Source of the DNA: Paracidovorax avenae ATCC 19860
GTDB lineage: Bacteria; Pseudomonadota; Gammaproteobacteria; Burkholderiales; Burkholderiaceae_C
Length of the DNA stretch: 64,000 nt
Direction: 5' to 3'
Assembly: GCF_000176855.2 (NCBI RefSeq)
Contig: NC_015138.1
Coordinates: 2,790,001 to 2,854,000, forward strand
Shown piece after piece: positions 8,139 to 17,573 of this stretch (position 1 is its first letter; each line of letters begins with the position of its first letter). A program made the position numbers and the translations under genes. The notes under the pieces were generated by a model. The model made no database searches. It had not been told where the DNA came from and saw only the letters and a program-made list of their open reading frames with translations.

Positions 8139-8456
8139 ATGAAAAAGCTGTTGCTCATCGCTTCGTTACTCGTTTCCATTTCCGGTGCGAATGTGTTCGC
8201 CCAGGCACCGTCATCCGGCGATGCTCCCGCAGCCGTCGCGGGCAAGCAGGATGGGGCCTCGCACAAAGACACGGAACAGGCGGCCAATGTGGAATGCGAC
8301 GTCAATGCGACCGTCCAGCAGTGCTGCTCTGCCGCCAAATGCCAGGGGAAAGTGCTCAGCAATCGCGATGCCCACAACTGCAAGGACAAGTCCAAGGGCA
8401 AGAGCTGGCATGCGGCGGCGCAAGGGGGACAGCCCGCTGCGTGCCAGCGGATGTAA
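8139..8456 (+). CDS. Small secreted cysteine-rich protein of unknown function
   Basis: The 105-residue precursor starts MKKLLLIASLLVSISGANVF and is cleaved most likely after AQA at about residue 23. The mature part is hydrophilic and contains Cys residues at VECDVN, QQCCSAAKC and HNCKDK plus a final AACQRM. These could form disulfides or bind metal in the periplasm. A strong AAGGAGG lies 8 bases before the ATG. I do not recognise the family. It is transcribed away from the lyase lipoprotein and is followed by a convergent porin. Confidence 0.7.
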   Translation: MKKLLLIASLLVSISGANVFAQAPSSGDAPAAVAGKQDGASHKDTEQAANVECDVNATVQQCCSAAKCQGKVLSNRDAHNCKDKSKGKSWHAAAQGGQPAACQRM

Positions 8457-8588
8457 TCGGCTGGCGACCGGCCCTATCCGGCCAGCGGCGGCAGGACCTG
8501 TGGTAACCAGCAGATCCTGCAGGACGACGATGCCGCTGCCGGCGCACCAGGGCTCCCGGTCTCTCCGCAGCTGACATACCGCTCATAC

Positions 8589-8605
8589 TGCGACTTCGTG
8601 TCGCA
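8589..8605. other. Hairpin between convergent genes
   Basis: TGCGAC at 8589-8594 and GTCGCA at 8600-8605 can pair around a 5-base loop TTCGT. There is no T tract on either side, so it is only weakly terminator-like. It lies in the 234-bp gap between the small secreted protein gene and the porin gene, which otherwise shows nothing recognisable. Confidence 0.3.
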
Positions 8606-8690
8606 AGGGGCGCTGGTGCCCGGCGCGAGCAGCACCACGATGTAGCTCAATCGCTGCTCCGCCGAGGCCAGAGCATGCCAGCCTGCCGCC

Positions 8691-9818
8691 TCAGAAGGAG
8701 TGGGTCAGGCCGACGGTGAACGCGGTCGAGCTTCCTCCCGGCGTCGGCACCGGCGACGACAGCCCGCCGATGCCCGCGAAGGTCATGGTGTTGCCGCCCT
8801 TGTTGTTGATGCGGCCGACCTCGCCATAGAGGAACGTACGTTTCGACAGGTTGTACATATAGCCCGCAGAAATCTTGCTGGCCTCGCGGCTGGTGTTCTT
8901 CACCTCGTAGTACGAAGCCTGGACCCGAACGGTATGTGGGCCGAACGGCGCGGTCGCCCCGACATTGAAGGTGTCGAAACGGAAACCTGGAATCGCGCCG
9001 CGCCCGGCCATCTGCTCGCGCTGGAAGAATGCCAAAGGCCTGATGAAACCGAAGTCATAGGCTGCACCGATGTTGGCGGTCCTGTAATCGGCCGCGTAGA
9101 AGGAAGTGCCGACGGTACGGATGGCGTCCATCTGCTGGCCATAGGAGACGGAGACGTTCAGGGGACCGCCGGCATACCCGCCGCGCAGGCCCAGGTAATT
9201 GCCGCTCTTGCTGGTCGCCGCATTGGCGGCGCTGTTGCTGATGCCGCTGGCGTTGGCTGTCGGCACGGTGTTCGACGGGCGTTCGCCGAACGCATATTGC
9301 ACATGGCCGTAGAAACCGCCCAGGGTGGCCGGCAGGAAATACGCCACCGCATTGTTGACGCGAAAAGCATTCTGGTTGGCACCGGCGGTGGAGACGCCCG
9401 GGGTTTCCATCTGGCCGACACCACGCGAGCCGGTGACGTCGAAGGTGTATTGGTTGACGAAATGCGCGGCGAAGTCACGGCCCATGCGCAATTCACCGAA
9501 CCGGCTGCTCAGGCTGATGGTCGAGCGGCGCTGGAAATCGAACCCGGTGGTCGCACTGGCGCCGCCGCCGGTATCGTTCTGCACCGCGCCTTCCAGCCGG
9601 AAGCTTGCCGCCCATCCGTCCCCGAGGTCCTCGGTGCCTCGAAAACCAAGGCGGCTGGTAGTATTGCCGCCGGTCACGAGGCCGGCCATATGGCCGGCGC
9701 CGGTGGACTTGATATAGCCTGCGCCGGCATCGATAGTGCCGTAGATCGATACCGAGGACTGCGCCGCGGCACCGCCCGATGCCGAAATGACCGCCAGGAC
9801 CATGAAAGACTTTTTCAC
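8691..9818 (-). CDS. Gram-negative general porin (beta-proteobacterial type)
   Basis: The 375-residue protein has a signal peptide (VKKSFMVLAVISASGGAAAQ) and then SSVSIYGTIDAGAGYIKST, the typical first beta-strand of betaproteobacterial 16-stranded trimeric porins. Alternating strands follow, and the C-terminus ends in Phe (VGLTHSF), the BAM-recognition residue. The start is taken as GTG at 9818 because GGAG lies 7 bases upstream. The upstream in-frame ATG-like extension to 9875 would place a non-secretory segment before the signal peptide. It forms a passive outer-membrane channel for small solutes. It is divergent from the pip operon, and the lux-type box at 9957-9976 lies in the shared control region. 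Confidence 0.88.
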   Translation of the reverse strand: MKKSFMVLAVISASGGAAAQSSVSIYGTIDAGAGYIKSTGAGHMAGLVTGGNTTSRLGFRGTEDLGDGWAASFRLEGAVQNDTGGGASATTGFDFQRRSTISLSSRFGELRMGRDFAAHFVNQYTFDVTGSRGVGQMETPGVSTAGANQNAFRVNNAVAYFLPATLGGFYGHVQYAFGERPSNTVPTANASGISNSAANAATSKSGNYLGLRGGYAGGPLNVSVSYGQQMDAIRTVGTSFYAADYRTANIGAAYDFGFIRPLAFFQREQMAGRGAIPGFRFDTFNVGATAPFGPHTVRVQASYYEVKNTSREASKISAGYMYNLSKRTFLYGEVGRINNKGGNTMTFAGIGGLSSPVPTPGGSSTAFTVGLTHSF

Positions 9819-9956
9819 ATCGATTCTCCAGAAGTGGACTCGTTGCAGTCGGGCCGAGGCGGTGACGAAATCCAATCATCGCAGTCACCCCATTCCCATT
9901 CGGATACGGCTCGAACCAAGGGTCATTGGATTTGAAACCATACGGGTGCCATAGAA

Positions 9957-9976
9957 AACTGTCAGTTCTTATAGTT
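9957..9976. promoter_or_regulatory. lux-type box upstream of pip
   Basis: The 20-bp near-palindrome AACTGTCAGTTCTTATAGTT differs at only 2 positions from the perfect palindrome at 20258-20277. It lies 67 bp before the pip ATG. LuxR-family regulators bind 18-20 bp inverted repeats of this kind. Because a LuxR solo is encoded at 19414, this is the likely activation site for the pip/ABC transporter operon. It could also influence the divergent porin gene. Confidence 0.7.
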
Positions 9977-10043
9977 GTGGCCCGCCGCCGCGCCGAACAG
10001 AATTCCGCAATCATCGGAAGCCTCGTGCATCAGGAGAAAATGA

Positions 10044-10949
10044 ATGTCGGCGAGCCACAGCAGTCGGGAAGGTTATGCGCCTTACAGGGAACATCGCACC
10101 TGGTATCGAATCACTGGAAATCCCGCCTCGGATAAAACACCGTTGGTGATCGCACACGGCGGCCCCGGTTGCACCCACGACTACCTGCTGGCATTCCAGG
10201 ACCTGGCGGACGACGGGCGCCTCGTCGTCCATTACGACCAGCTGGGCAACGGTAGGTCCAGCCACCTTCCCGAGGCGCCCGCCGGTTTCTGGACGATCGA
10301 GCTGTTTCTCGAAGAACTCGACAACCTGTTGTCGCACCTCGACATATCCGATTCCTACCACCTGCTCGGTCACTCATGGGGCGGCATGCTCGCGGCGGAA
10401 CACGCAGTGCGGCAGCCTGCCGGCCTGCGGGCGCTGGTCATCGTGTCCTCGCCCTCCTCCTTCCCGGTCTGGGTGGCCGAGGCGCTGCGGCTGCGCGCCC
10501 ACCTGCCGGCGCCGGAGCGCATGGCCCTGGAAGAACACGAAATATCCGGAAGATTCGACCACCCCGATTATCTGAAGGCCACCGAGGCTTTTTATCGGCG
10601 CCATGTCTGCCGCCTGCCCGAATGGCCCGACGAGGTAAAACATACTTTTGCCGCCATCGAAGCCGACCCGACTGTCTATCACACCATGAATGGTCCCACG
10701 GAATTCCATGTCATCGGCAGCCTGAAAGACTGGCAGATCGACGACCGGCTGAATAGCGTCGTGGCACCCACCCTGATTATCTCGGGCCGTTACGACGAGG
10801 CCACTCCCGCATGTATAGCGCCTTATGCGGCGCTGATTCCCGGCGCACGTGCCGTCGTCATGCCCGACTCATCCCATATGTGCCACCTGGAAGAACGCGG
10901 TCCCACCATGCATGCGGTGGCGAGCTTTCTGGCGCAGCACGAATCCTGA
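10044..10949 (+). CDS. pip: Proline iminopeptidase-family alpha/beta hydrolase (S33)
   Basis: This 301-residue hydrolase has HGGPG at residues 38-42 (oxyanion loop of S33 peptidases), nucleophile Ser111 in GHSWGG, an acid near ISGRYDEATP and a catalytic His in DSSHMCHLEE. These enzymes release N-terminal proline or act on small amides and peptides in the cytoplasm. AGGAG lies 8 bases before the ATG. It heads an apparent operon with an amidase-like protein and a complete peptide-type ABC transporter, and a lux-type box precedes it. The same arrangement is known for plant-signal LuxR solos (XccR/PipR type), where pip is the signature target gene. The exact substrate is not visible from the sequence. 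Confidence 0.85.
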   Translation: MSASHSSREGYAPYREHRTWYRITGNPASDKTPLVIAHGGPGCTHDYLLAFQDLADDGRLVVHYDQLGNGRSSHLPEAPAGFWTIELFLEELDNLLSHLDISDSYHLLGHSWGGMLAAEHAVRQPAGLRALVIVSSPSSFPVWVAEALRLRAHLPAPERMALEEHEISGRFDHPDYLKATEAFYRRHVCRLPEWPDEVKHTFAAIEADPTVYHTMNGPTEFHVIGSLKDWQIDDRLNSVVAPTLIISGRYDEATPACIAPYAALIPGARAVVMPDSSHMCHLEERGPTMHAVASFLAQHES

Positions 10950-10963
10950 ACGGGAAAACCGCG

Positions 10964-11839
10964 ATGATTTCCTCCCCCCATTTCGCCGTGGTGCAGCTTT
11001 GCAGCACCGCCGATGTTTCCGCGAACAACGCCGCCATCGCCGAGGCGATCGCCGAAGGCGCTGCGCATGGCGCGCAGATCGTGTGCTTTCCGGAGGCCGC
11101 CAACCTGCTGCTGCGCGATAACCTGCGGTATCCGGCGGTTTGCGTGCCCGAGGCGGATGACACCACGCTGGCGCTGTGCCGCTCGGCCGCGCGCCGCGCA
11201 AAGGTCTGGGTGCACACCGGGTCTCTGCTGGTGCGCACCGAGGACGGCCAGCGCGTGTGGAACCGCAGCCACCTCGTCTCGCCGGAGGGAGAGGTCGTCG
11301 CGCGTTATGACAAGCTGCACACCTTCGACGTCGAACTGGGCGGCGCCGGTACCTTCCAGGAGTCCGCTGCGGTACGTCCGGGCGAAAACGGCCCGACGCT
11401 GGTGGGCATCGACGCACTCGGGCTGACGCTTGGCATGAGCATCTGCTACGACCTGCGGTTTCCCCATCTCTACCGCTGCCTGGCGCAGGCGGGCGCCAAC
11501 GTACTGCTGGCGCCCTCCTCCTTCTCGGTGGTCACCGGGCCGCTCCACTGGGAAACCCTGCTCAAGGCTCGCGCCATCGAGACCGGCAGCTACGTCGTGG
11601 CGGCGGCACAATGCGGCGAACGCGACGGCGTGAGGGTATACGGCCACAGCCGCGTCATCTCGCCCTTCGGCGAGGTCATCGCCGCGGCCGGCGACACACC
11701 GGCCATCATCTACGCCGACATCGACCCCGAGCGGGTGCGGCAGACCCGCGTGCGGCTGCCCAGCCTGACGCGCGGCCGCACCCTGGGCGAAGTCCGCCAT
11801 ATCCAGGTGCCGGCCGCCGCACCGGGAGCACTGCCGTGA
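10964..11839 (+). CDS. Nitrilase-superfamily carbon-nitrogen hydrolase (amidase)
   Basis: The 291-residue protein has the nitrilase-fold catalytic triad: Glu44 in CFPEAAN, Lys117 in RYDKLHTFD and Cys161 in SICYDLRFP. This arrangement matches amide hydrolases of the omega-amidase/Nit type rather than true nitrilases. It lies 14 bp behind pip and its stop overlaps the next gene (GTGA), so it is co-transcribed. With pip and the transporter it may process an imported amide or peptide-like compound, for example a plant ethanolamine or peptide derivative that serves as signal. That substrate is inferred from context. Confidence 0.85.
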   Translation: MISSPHFAVVQLCSTADVSANNAAIAEAIAEGAAHGAQIVCFPEAANLLLRDNLRYPAVCVPEADDTTLALCRSAARRAKVWVHTGSLLVRTEDGQRVWNRSHLVSPEGEVVARYDKLHTFDVELGGAGTFQESAAVRPGENGPTLVGIDALGLTLGMSICYDLRFPHLYRCLAQAGANVLLAPSSFSVVTGPLHWETLLKARAIETGSYVVAAAQCGERDGVRVYGHSRVISPFGEVIAAAGDTPAIIYADIDPERVRQTRVRLPSLTRGRTLGEVRHIQVPAAAPGALP

Positions 11840-12759
11840 GCCGCCGGCAATGGCTGGTGCGCCTTGCCCGTGCGCTGCTGACCTTCTGGTGCGTGGTCAC
11901 GCTGACCTTCGTTGTGCTGCGCCTGTCAGGCGACCCGGCGGTGGCCATGCTCAGCCCGGATGCGCGGGCCGACGAGATCGCACAGTTCCGCAAGACCTGG
12001 CATCTCGATGATCCGCTCGGCACACAGTACCTGAGTTACCTGTCTCACCTGGCGCAGGGTGATTTCGGCATGTCCTACCAGGATGGTCGGCCCGCCTGGG
12101 CCAGCGTCCGCGAAAAACTGCCCAACAGCGTGACGCTCGCGGGCGCCTCCTACCTGATCGCCATCCTGGTCGGCATCCCGGCCGGCATCGTGGCCGCGGT
12201 GAACCGTAACGGCTGGATCGACCGCGCCGTGATGTCGCTGTCGGTCTTCGGGTTCGCCATGCCGAGCTTCTTCCTCGGCGTGCTGCTGATCCTGCTGTTT
12301 TCCTTCACCCTGCGCTGGCTGCCCAGTTCGGGCGTCGGCGGATGGCAGCACCTGCTGATGCCGGCCGCCACCCTCGGCCTGTACATCGCCGGCACGCTGG
12401 CGCGCTTCACCCGATCCGCCATGCTCGAGGTGCTGGGGAGGCCGTACGTGCGCACGGCGCGGGCCAAGGGCGCCAGCCCGCTGCGGTGCATCTTCGTGCA
12501 TGCCCTGCCCAACGCCGCGATTCCCATCGTCACCGTCATCGGCCTGAACGTCGGCGCCATCGTCGGCGGTGCGGTGGTGGTCGAGACGGTCTTCGGCTGG
12601 CCCGGCATCGGCCGGCTGCTGGTGGCCGCCGTGTCGGCCCGCGACCTGTCGCTGGTGCAACTGCTGGTGCTGATGCTGGCCTGCATCATGGTCGGCGCCA
12701 ACCTGCTGGTCGACCTGCTGTATGCGGTGCTCGACCCCCGCGTGCGGGTGCAGCGATGA
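11836..12759 (+). CDS. ABC transporter permease, DppB/OppB type
   Basis: The 307-residue membrane protein starts at a GTG that overlaps the amidase stop. It has an N-terminal helix (LARALLTFWCVVTLTFVVLRL), the ~100-residue periplasmic-side insert typical of DppB-type permeases (GDPAVAMLSPDARADEIAQF), and about five further helices. The EAA loop is around residue 200-220 (YVRTARAKGASPLRCIFVHALPNA). It pairs with the permease at 12756 to form the channel of a peptide/nickel-family importer. Starting further upstream would run into the amidase gene. Confidence 0.88.
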   Translation: MSRRQWLVRLARALLTFWCVVTLTFVVLRLSGDPAVAMLSPDARADEIAQFRKTWHLDDPLGTQYLSYLSHLAQGDFGMSYQDGRPAWASVREKLPNSVTLAGASYLIAILVGIPAGIVAAVNRNGWIDRAVMSLSVFGFAMPSFFLGVLLILLFSFTLRWLPSSGVGGWQHLLMPAATLGLYIAGTLARFTRSAMLEVLGRPYVRTARAKGASPLRCIFVHALPNAAIPIVTVIGLNVGAIVGGAVVVETVFGWPGIGRLLVAAVSARDLSLVQLLVLMLACIMVGANLLVDLLYAVLDPRVRVQR

Positions 12760-13628
12760 AACGGCCGCGCGCGTTTCCCCTGCCAGTGGCGCTGGCCCTG
12801 GCGCTGCTTGCCGCCCTGCTGCTGTTCGCGCTGTTCGGCGCCGCCCTGGCGCCCGCGGGCGGAGGGCATTTCAACCTGGCGACCCGCCTGCTGCCCCCGG
12901 TCGGTTTCGGCGGCGAAGCCGGGCATTTCCTCGGCACCGACGTGCTGGGGCGCGACCTGGTCGCCCGCCTGGCATCGGGCGTGAGGGTGTCCCTGCTGGT
13001 CGCGCTGGCCGGTACGCTGGTCGGCGCCATCGCCGGCATCCTGGTCGGCCTGGCGGCGGCACACCTGCGCGGATGGGTCGACCAACTGCTGATGATGCTG
13101 GTCGATATCCAGTCGTCCCTGCCTTTCATCCTGATCGCGCTGACGCTGCTGGCCTTTTTCGGCAATTCGCTGCTGCTCGCCGTCGGCCTGATGTCGCTCT
13201 ATGGCTGGGAACACTATGCGCGGATCACCCGCGGCATCGTGCTGTCGGCACGGGCACAGCCCTATGCCGAGGCGGTGGTCACGTTGGGCGCCTCGCCCTG
13301 GTGGCTGTACCGCCGCCATGTGTTCCCGAATATCGCCAGTGCGCTCATCGTCCAGCTGACGCTCACCTTCCCGCAGATCATTCTGCTCGAATCTGCACTG
13401 AGCTTCCTGGGGCTGGGCATACAGCCGCCGCTGGTGAGCCTCGGCCAGATCATGGGTGACGGCCGCGATTCCCTGTCGACCGCCTGGTGGATCTGCGTGG
13501 TGCCGGGCATCCTGATTCTGGCGATGACCCTGGCCATCAGCATCGTCGGCGACTGGCTGCGCGACCGGCTCGACCCGACGCTGCGTCCTTCCCCGACCGC
13601 CACACTGCGACCCGCGCAAGGCGGCTGA
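12756..13628 (+). CDS. ABC transporter permease, DppC/OppC type
   Basis: The 290-residue protein overlaps the previous stop by ATGA. It has the short N-terminal helix and the GTDVLGRDLVARLASGVRVS segment characteristic of DppC/OppC permeases, then five further helices with the EAA-type loop YAEAVVTLGASPWWLYRRHV. The Leu/Ala-rich C-terminal helices end in WLRDRLDPTLRP, as in dipeptide permeases. It is the second channel subunit of the importer that includes the binding protein at 13635 and the fused ATPase at 15245. Confidence 0.88.
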   Translation: MKRPRAFPLPVALALALLAALLLFALFGAALAPAGGGHFNLATRLLPPVGFGGEAGHFLGTDVLGRDLVARLASGVRVSLLVALAGTLVGAIAGILVGLAAAHLRGWVDQLLMMLVDIQSSLPFILIALTLLAFFGNSLLLAVGLMSLYGWEHYARITRGIVLSARAQPYAEAVVTLGASPWWLYRRHVFPNIASALIVQLTLTFPQIILLESALSFLGLGIQPPLVSLGQIMGDGRDSLSTAWWICVVPGILILAMTLAISIVGDWLRDRLDPTLRPSPTATLRPAQGG

Positions 13629-13634
13629 ACCGAC

Positions 13635-15248
13635 ATGAACCTGACACGACGCACACTGATCGCCGCGGCCGCCGGTACCCTGGGCGGGCTCTCGGCGGGC
13701 TGCCGACCCGGCAAGGCCGGCACGGCCACCACAGGAGGCACGGCCCCGAAGGCCCGCGGCGCCCGCCCCGACATCACCATCGCGGTCGAGGCGCTGTGGC
13801 GCAACATCGCGCCGGTCAGCGGTATCTCGAACCCGGGCATCCGCATCTTTCCGAATGTGTACGACCGGCTGATCGAGGTCGACTACCTCCGCGACCCGAG
13901 CGGCCGCACCCTGGCTCCGCGGCTGGCGACCACCTGGACACGCCAGGACCGCACCTGGACCCTGACGCTGCGCGAAGACGTGCTTTTCCACGACGGCAGC
14001 CCCATGACCGCCGAGGATGTGGCCTTCACCCTGTCCGCCGAGCGGCTCTGGGGCCCTCATGCCCACGAGCCGCGCGGCCGCACCTACGCCGCCGGTTTCG
14101 TCGATGTGCGGGCGGTGGGCAGGTACACGGTGCAGGTCACCACGCGTGAACCCGACATCCACCTGCCCGGCAAGCTGGCCGGTTATATCGGTTATGTGGT
14201 GCCCAAGGCCGACTACCTGCGGCGCGGCGTGGACGCGTTCGGCCAGGCCCCCATCGGCACCGGCAGTTACCGCGTCCGCGCATACAAGAGCAGCGAGGGC
14301 GCGGTGCTGGAGGCTTTCGACCGGCACTGGAGCGGGCCGCCACCGGCGAAAAGCCTGCACTTTCGCCTGGTACCCGAATACGCCGGGCGGCTGGCGGGGC
14401 TGGCGACCGGTGAGTTCGATTTCATCACCTCGATCCCGACCGATGCCGAGCACCAGGTGCGGGCACTGGCCGGCACCACGCTGCTGGCGCGGCAGATCAA
14501 CAACTATCCTGCGGTGGCCTTCAACTGCCGGCCCGACCCGGCGGACAACCCGCTGGTGGACGTGCGCCTGCGCCGCGCACTGGCGTGTTCGGTGGACATG
14601 CCGGCCATCGCCCGGTCATTGTTCCACGGCGAAACGTTTTTCCCCGATCCCCCTTTCAACTTCCCCGAGTACGGCGACTTCTACGACCCGAAGGCGCAGG
14701 GCATGCACCCGTACGATCCGCAGGCCGCGCGCCGCCTGATTGCTCAGACGGCCTATCGCGGCGAGCCGCTGATCTGGCACGTGACGCGCAATTTCTGGCC
14801 CAACTATGACGCCGCGGCCGAGATCATGGCCGCCATGTGGCAGGACGTCGGGCTGAATGTGCAGGTGCAGTTCCTCGACAACTTCCAGCTGAGCTACAAG
14901 CGCCCTTTCCATCTGCTGTCGATTTCCGGCGGCACCAGCTTCATTCCCGGCGATCCGTACCAGCCGCTCTGGCTCGACTGGGGCCCCGAAGGCCTGCATG
15001 CGACCGCCGCCTGGCGACTCTGGGAACCGCCGAGCGACTTCGTCGAGCGAGGTCGGGCCTATGCAGCGGCCGTGGCCCTTGCGGACCGGCAGCGCGAAGC
15101 CCGGGCGCTGGCACGGCGCTGGGAACAGGAAATGCCGGGCCTCTATCTGTGGCGCTCTGTCGCCAGTTGGGCCCATGCAGGGCGTTTCCGGTGGACCCCG
15201 GTGCCCGAGTTCGAAATGCGTTTGTACGGCGGATACCTGCACACATGA
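13635..15248 (+). CDS. Peptide-type ABC transporter substrate-binding protein (SBP family 5)
   Basis: The 537-residue protein begins MNLTRRTLIAAAAGTLGGLS, with a twin Arg and a hydrophobic stretch ending AGC, suggesting a Tat-exported lipoprotein. The family-5 signature occurs near residue 105 (TWTLTLREDVLFHDGSPMTA, then EDVAFTLSAERLW). Length and the two-lobe organisation fit DppA/OppA-like proteins. In Pseudomonas PipR systems a homologous peptide ABC transporter is needed for the plant signal to reach the LuxR solo, so this protein may capture such a signal. The ligand is not deducible here. It precedes the ATPase with a 4-bp overlap. Confidence 0.88.
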   Translation: MNLTRRTLIAAAAGTLGGLSAGCRPGKAGTATTGGTAPKARGARPDITIAVEALWRNIAPVSGISNPGIRIFPNVYDRLIEVDYLRDPSGRTLAPRLATTWTRQDRTWTLTLREDVLFHDGSPMTAEDVAFTLSAERLWGPHAHEPRGRTYAAGFVDVRAVGRYTVQVTTREPDIHLPGKLAGYIGYVVPKADYLRRGVDAFGQAPIGTGSYRVRAYKSSEGAVLEAFDRHWSGPPPAKSLHFRLVPEYAGRLAGLATGEFDFITSIPTDAEHQVRALAGTTLLARQINNYPAVAFNCRPDPADNPLVDVRLRRALACSVDMPAIARSLFHGETFFPDPPFNFPEYGDFYDPKAQGMHPYDPQAARRLIAQTAYRGEPLIWHVTRNFWPNYDAAAEIMAAMWQDVGLNVQVQFLDNFQLSYKRPFHLLSISGGTSFIPGDPYQPLWLDWGPEGLHATAAWRLWEPPSDFVERGRAYAAAVALADRQREARALARRWEQEMPGLYLWRSVASWAHAGRFRWTPVPEFEMRLYGGYLHT

Positions 15249-16867
15249 CAAAAACCCAGATCCTGGAAACCACCCCGGTGCAGACCTGCGCCGAAGCCGT
15301 GCTGTCAGTGCGCGGCCTGGGCATCGCCCTGCCGGGCGCCGCCGACCGTTCGCATGCAGTGCGCGACTTGTCCTTCGAGTTGCGGCGCGGCCAGACCCTG
15401 TGCCTGGTGGGCGAGTCCGGCTCCGGCAAGTCGATGACGGCACTGGCCCTGATGGGTCTGCTGGACCCGGCCCTGCGGATCGAGACCGGCCAGGCGCTGT
15501 TCGAACAACAAAATCTGCTGGCCCTGCCCGAGCGGGCACGGCGCCGCCTGTCGGGCCGGCGCATCGCCATGATCTTCCAGGAGCCGATGGCGTCGCTCAA
15601 TCCGGCGCAACGGATCGAAACGCAAATGGCCGAGGTGTTCCGGCTGCATACCGATCTGCCGCGGGCCGAGGTGCGGATGCGGGTGCTGCGGCTGCTCGAC
15701 GACGTCGGCCTGCCCGACCCCGAGCGGCTGGCGCGCGCCTATCCGCACCAGTTGTCGGGCGGCCAGTGCCAGAGGGTCGCCATCGCCATGGCGATCGCGC
15801 TGGAACCGGCAGTGCTGATCGCGGACGAACCGACCACCGCGCTGGATGTCGGCAACCAGCGCCAGGTGCTCGAGCTGATCGCCGGATTGCAACGGCGGCT
15901 GGGCACCGCCGTGCTGTTCATCACCCACGACTTGGGCGTGGTCGGCCAGATCGCCGACGAGGTGGTGGTGATGCAGCACGGCCTCGCGGTCGAGAGCGGA
16001 CCGGTCACCGAACTGCTCGACCGCCCGCGCCACGACTACACGCGCCGGCTGATCGGTGCCATGCCCACGCTGACGCCGCGCCCCGCGCGCCCCAACACCC
16101 GGACATTGGTGCTGGAGGCCCGCGGGCTGGGCAAACGTTATGCGAGCGGTGCCCGTACCGTCGTCGCCCTGGACGATGTCGAACTGTTGCTGCGGCGCGG
16201 GGAGACGGTGGCGGTGGTTGGCGAGTCGGGGTCGGGCAAGTCGAGCCTGGCCCGCGCCGTCGTCGGGCTGATGCCGCTGGACACGGGCACGGTGCGGGTG
16301 TCGGGCGAGGCCTTCAGCGGCGTCGATGCACGCAGGCTGCGCGGCCTGCGCAAGCGGGTGCAGATCGTCTTCCAGGACCCGTACAGCGCGCTCGATCCGC
16401 GTCAGACCGTCGGTGACGCCATCGCCGAGGGCGCGATCATCCATGGCATGCCGCCGGCCGAGGCACGGCAGCGCGCCGCCGGCTGGCTGGAGGCGGTCGG
16501 CCTGAGCGCCCGGGCGGCGCAGCGTTATCCGCACGAATTCTCAGGCGGCCAGCGGCAGCGTGTCTGCATCGCCCGGGCGCTGGCGGTCGAGCCGGAACTG
16601 CTGATCGCCGACGAGTCGGTGGCCGCCCTGGACGTGTCGATCCAGCAGCAGGTGCTGGCCTTGCTCGCCGAACTGCAGGCCCGCCTGTCCTTCGGCCTGC
16701 TGTTCATTACCCACGACCTGCGGGTGGCCAGCAGCATCGCCGACCGAATCGCCGTGATGCACCAGGGGCGCATCGTCGAGACGGCGCCGCCGGACCTGCT
16801 GTTCTCGTCGCCCCGCCATGCCTACACGCGCCAGTTGCTGGCGGCGCTGCCGAAGCGCCGGGACTGA
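15245..16867 (+). CDS. Fused double ABC ATPase (DppD-DppF type)
   Basis: The 540-residue protein contains two complete ATP-binding cassettes. Each has Walker A GESGSGKS (about residues 60 and 325), a signature (LSGGQCQRVAIAMAIA in the first, FSGGQRQRVCIARALA in the second), Walker B (ADEPTTALD and ADESVAALD) and the H-loop (FITHDL). Peptide importers often fuse DppD and DppF in this way. The ATG overlaps the binding-protein stop. The second cassette has ADES rather than ADEP, which keeps the catalytic Glu. It energises the two permeases at 11836 and 12756. Confidence 0.92.
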   Translation: MTKTQILETTPVQTCAEAVLSVRGLGIALPGAADRSHAVRDLSFELRRGQTLCLVGESGSGKSMTALALMGLLDPALRIETGQALFEQQNLLALPERARRRLSGRRIAMIFQEPMASLNPAQRIETQMAEVFRLHTDLPRAEVRMRVLRLLDDVGLPDPERLARAYPHQLSGGQCQRVAIAMAIALEPAVLIADEPTTALDVGNQRQVLELIAGLQRRLGTAVLFITHDLGVVGQIADEVVVMQHGLAVESGPVTELLDRPRHDYTRRLIGAMPTLTPRPARPNTRTLVLEARGLGKRYASGARTVVALDDVELLLRRGETVAVVGESGSGKSSLARAVVGLMPLDTGTVRVSGEAFSGVDARRLRGLRKRVQIVFQDPYSALDPRQTVGDAIAEGAIIHGMPPAEARQRAAGWLEAVGLSARAAQRYPHEFSGGQRQRVCIARALAVEPELLIADESVAALDVSIQQQVLALLAELQARLSFGLLFITHDLRVASSIADRIAVMHQGRIVETAPPDLLFSSPRHAYTRQLLAALPKRRD

Positions 16868-16874
16868 TCCAGGG

Positions 16875-17573
16875 TCAGGCCCGGTCCGCATCGAGAGAAC
16901 GGCGCACCAGTGCGCTCGCACCGCTGAGCTCGCCCAGGGCCTGCCCTTCAAGCACCTGCCGGCGCAGAGAGCCGGCGAAATCCTGCATGCCTTCGGCCCA
17001 CGCGGCCAGCGCTTCGGCCTCGGCACGCGGCAGCACCATGACGCCGTCGGCGTCCGCCACCACCGCGTCGCCGGCCTGCACTACCAAACCTCCGCAGGCC
17101 ACAGGGCGGTTGAGGCTGCCGCCCCAGTCGAGCAATCGGGTGGTGACCGGCGAAGTGCCGGTGCACCACGGCGGAAAGCCGCTGGCGGTGATCTCGTCGA
17201 GATCGGTGCAGGGACCGTCGATCACTGCGCCGGCTGCGCCGGCACGCTGCGCCGCGGCAGTCACGATGCCGCCCCAGCAGGCATGGCGGGTGTCGCCGAG
17301 CCGGTCGATGACCAGCAGGTCGCCCGGCCGCAGCTGTCCCAGCGCATGGTGCAGCAGGGTCGAGTCGGCGCCGGGAATGGACAGGGTGACGGCGGTGCCG
17401 ACCACCCGGTGCCCCCGCTGCACCGCCTTCAAGCGGTGCGACATGAGGTACCAGGGCACGGCGTGCCCGAGGGTCGAGGTATCGATGGTGGCCAGCCGGC
17501 GGGCCAGCGCCTCGCCCAGCGGCTGCGGTGCGGGGGCGATGCGGTAGCGGGTGAACAAGCGGACGTCGCTCAT
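16875..17573 (-). CDS. RraA-like/HMG aldolase-family protein
   Basis: The 232-residue protein matches the RraA/4-hydroxy-4-methyl-2-oxoglutarate aldolase/oxaloacetate decarboxylase family. It shows GTAVTLSIPGAD, then GDLLVIDRLGD, GGIVTAAAQRAGAAGAVIDG and the metal-site Asp-rich GPCTDLDEI loop (normally G-x-x-R-D). The usual Arg of that R-D pair is replaced here by Thr (CTD), so catalysis by the standard mechanism is uncertain. It is coupled to the HpcH-like gene by an ATGA overlap and converges on the ABC transporter operon. A role in cleaving a hydroxy-oxo-acid released from transported compounds is possible but unproven. Confidence 0.75.
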   Translation of the reverse strand: MSDVRLFTRYRIAPAPQPLGEALARRLATIDTSTLGHAVPWYLMSHRLKAVQRGHRVVGTAVTLSIPGADSTLLHHALGQLRPGDLLVIDRLGDTRHACWGGIVTAAAQRAGAAGAVIDGPCTDLDEITASGFPPWCTGTSPVTTRLLDWGGSLNRPVACGGLVVQAGDAVVADADGVMVLPRAEAEALAAWAEGMQDFAGSLRRQVLEGQALGELSGASALVRRSLDADRA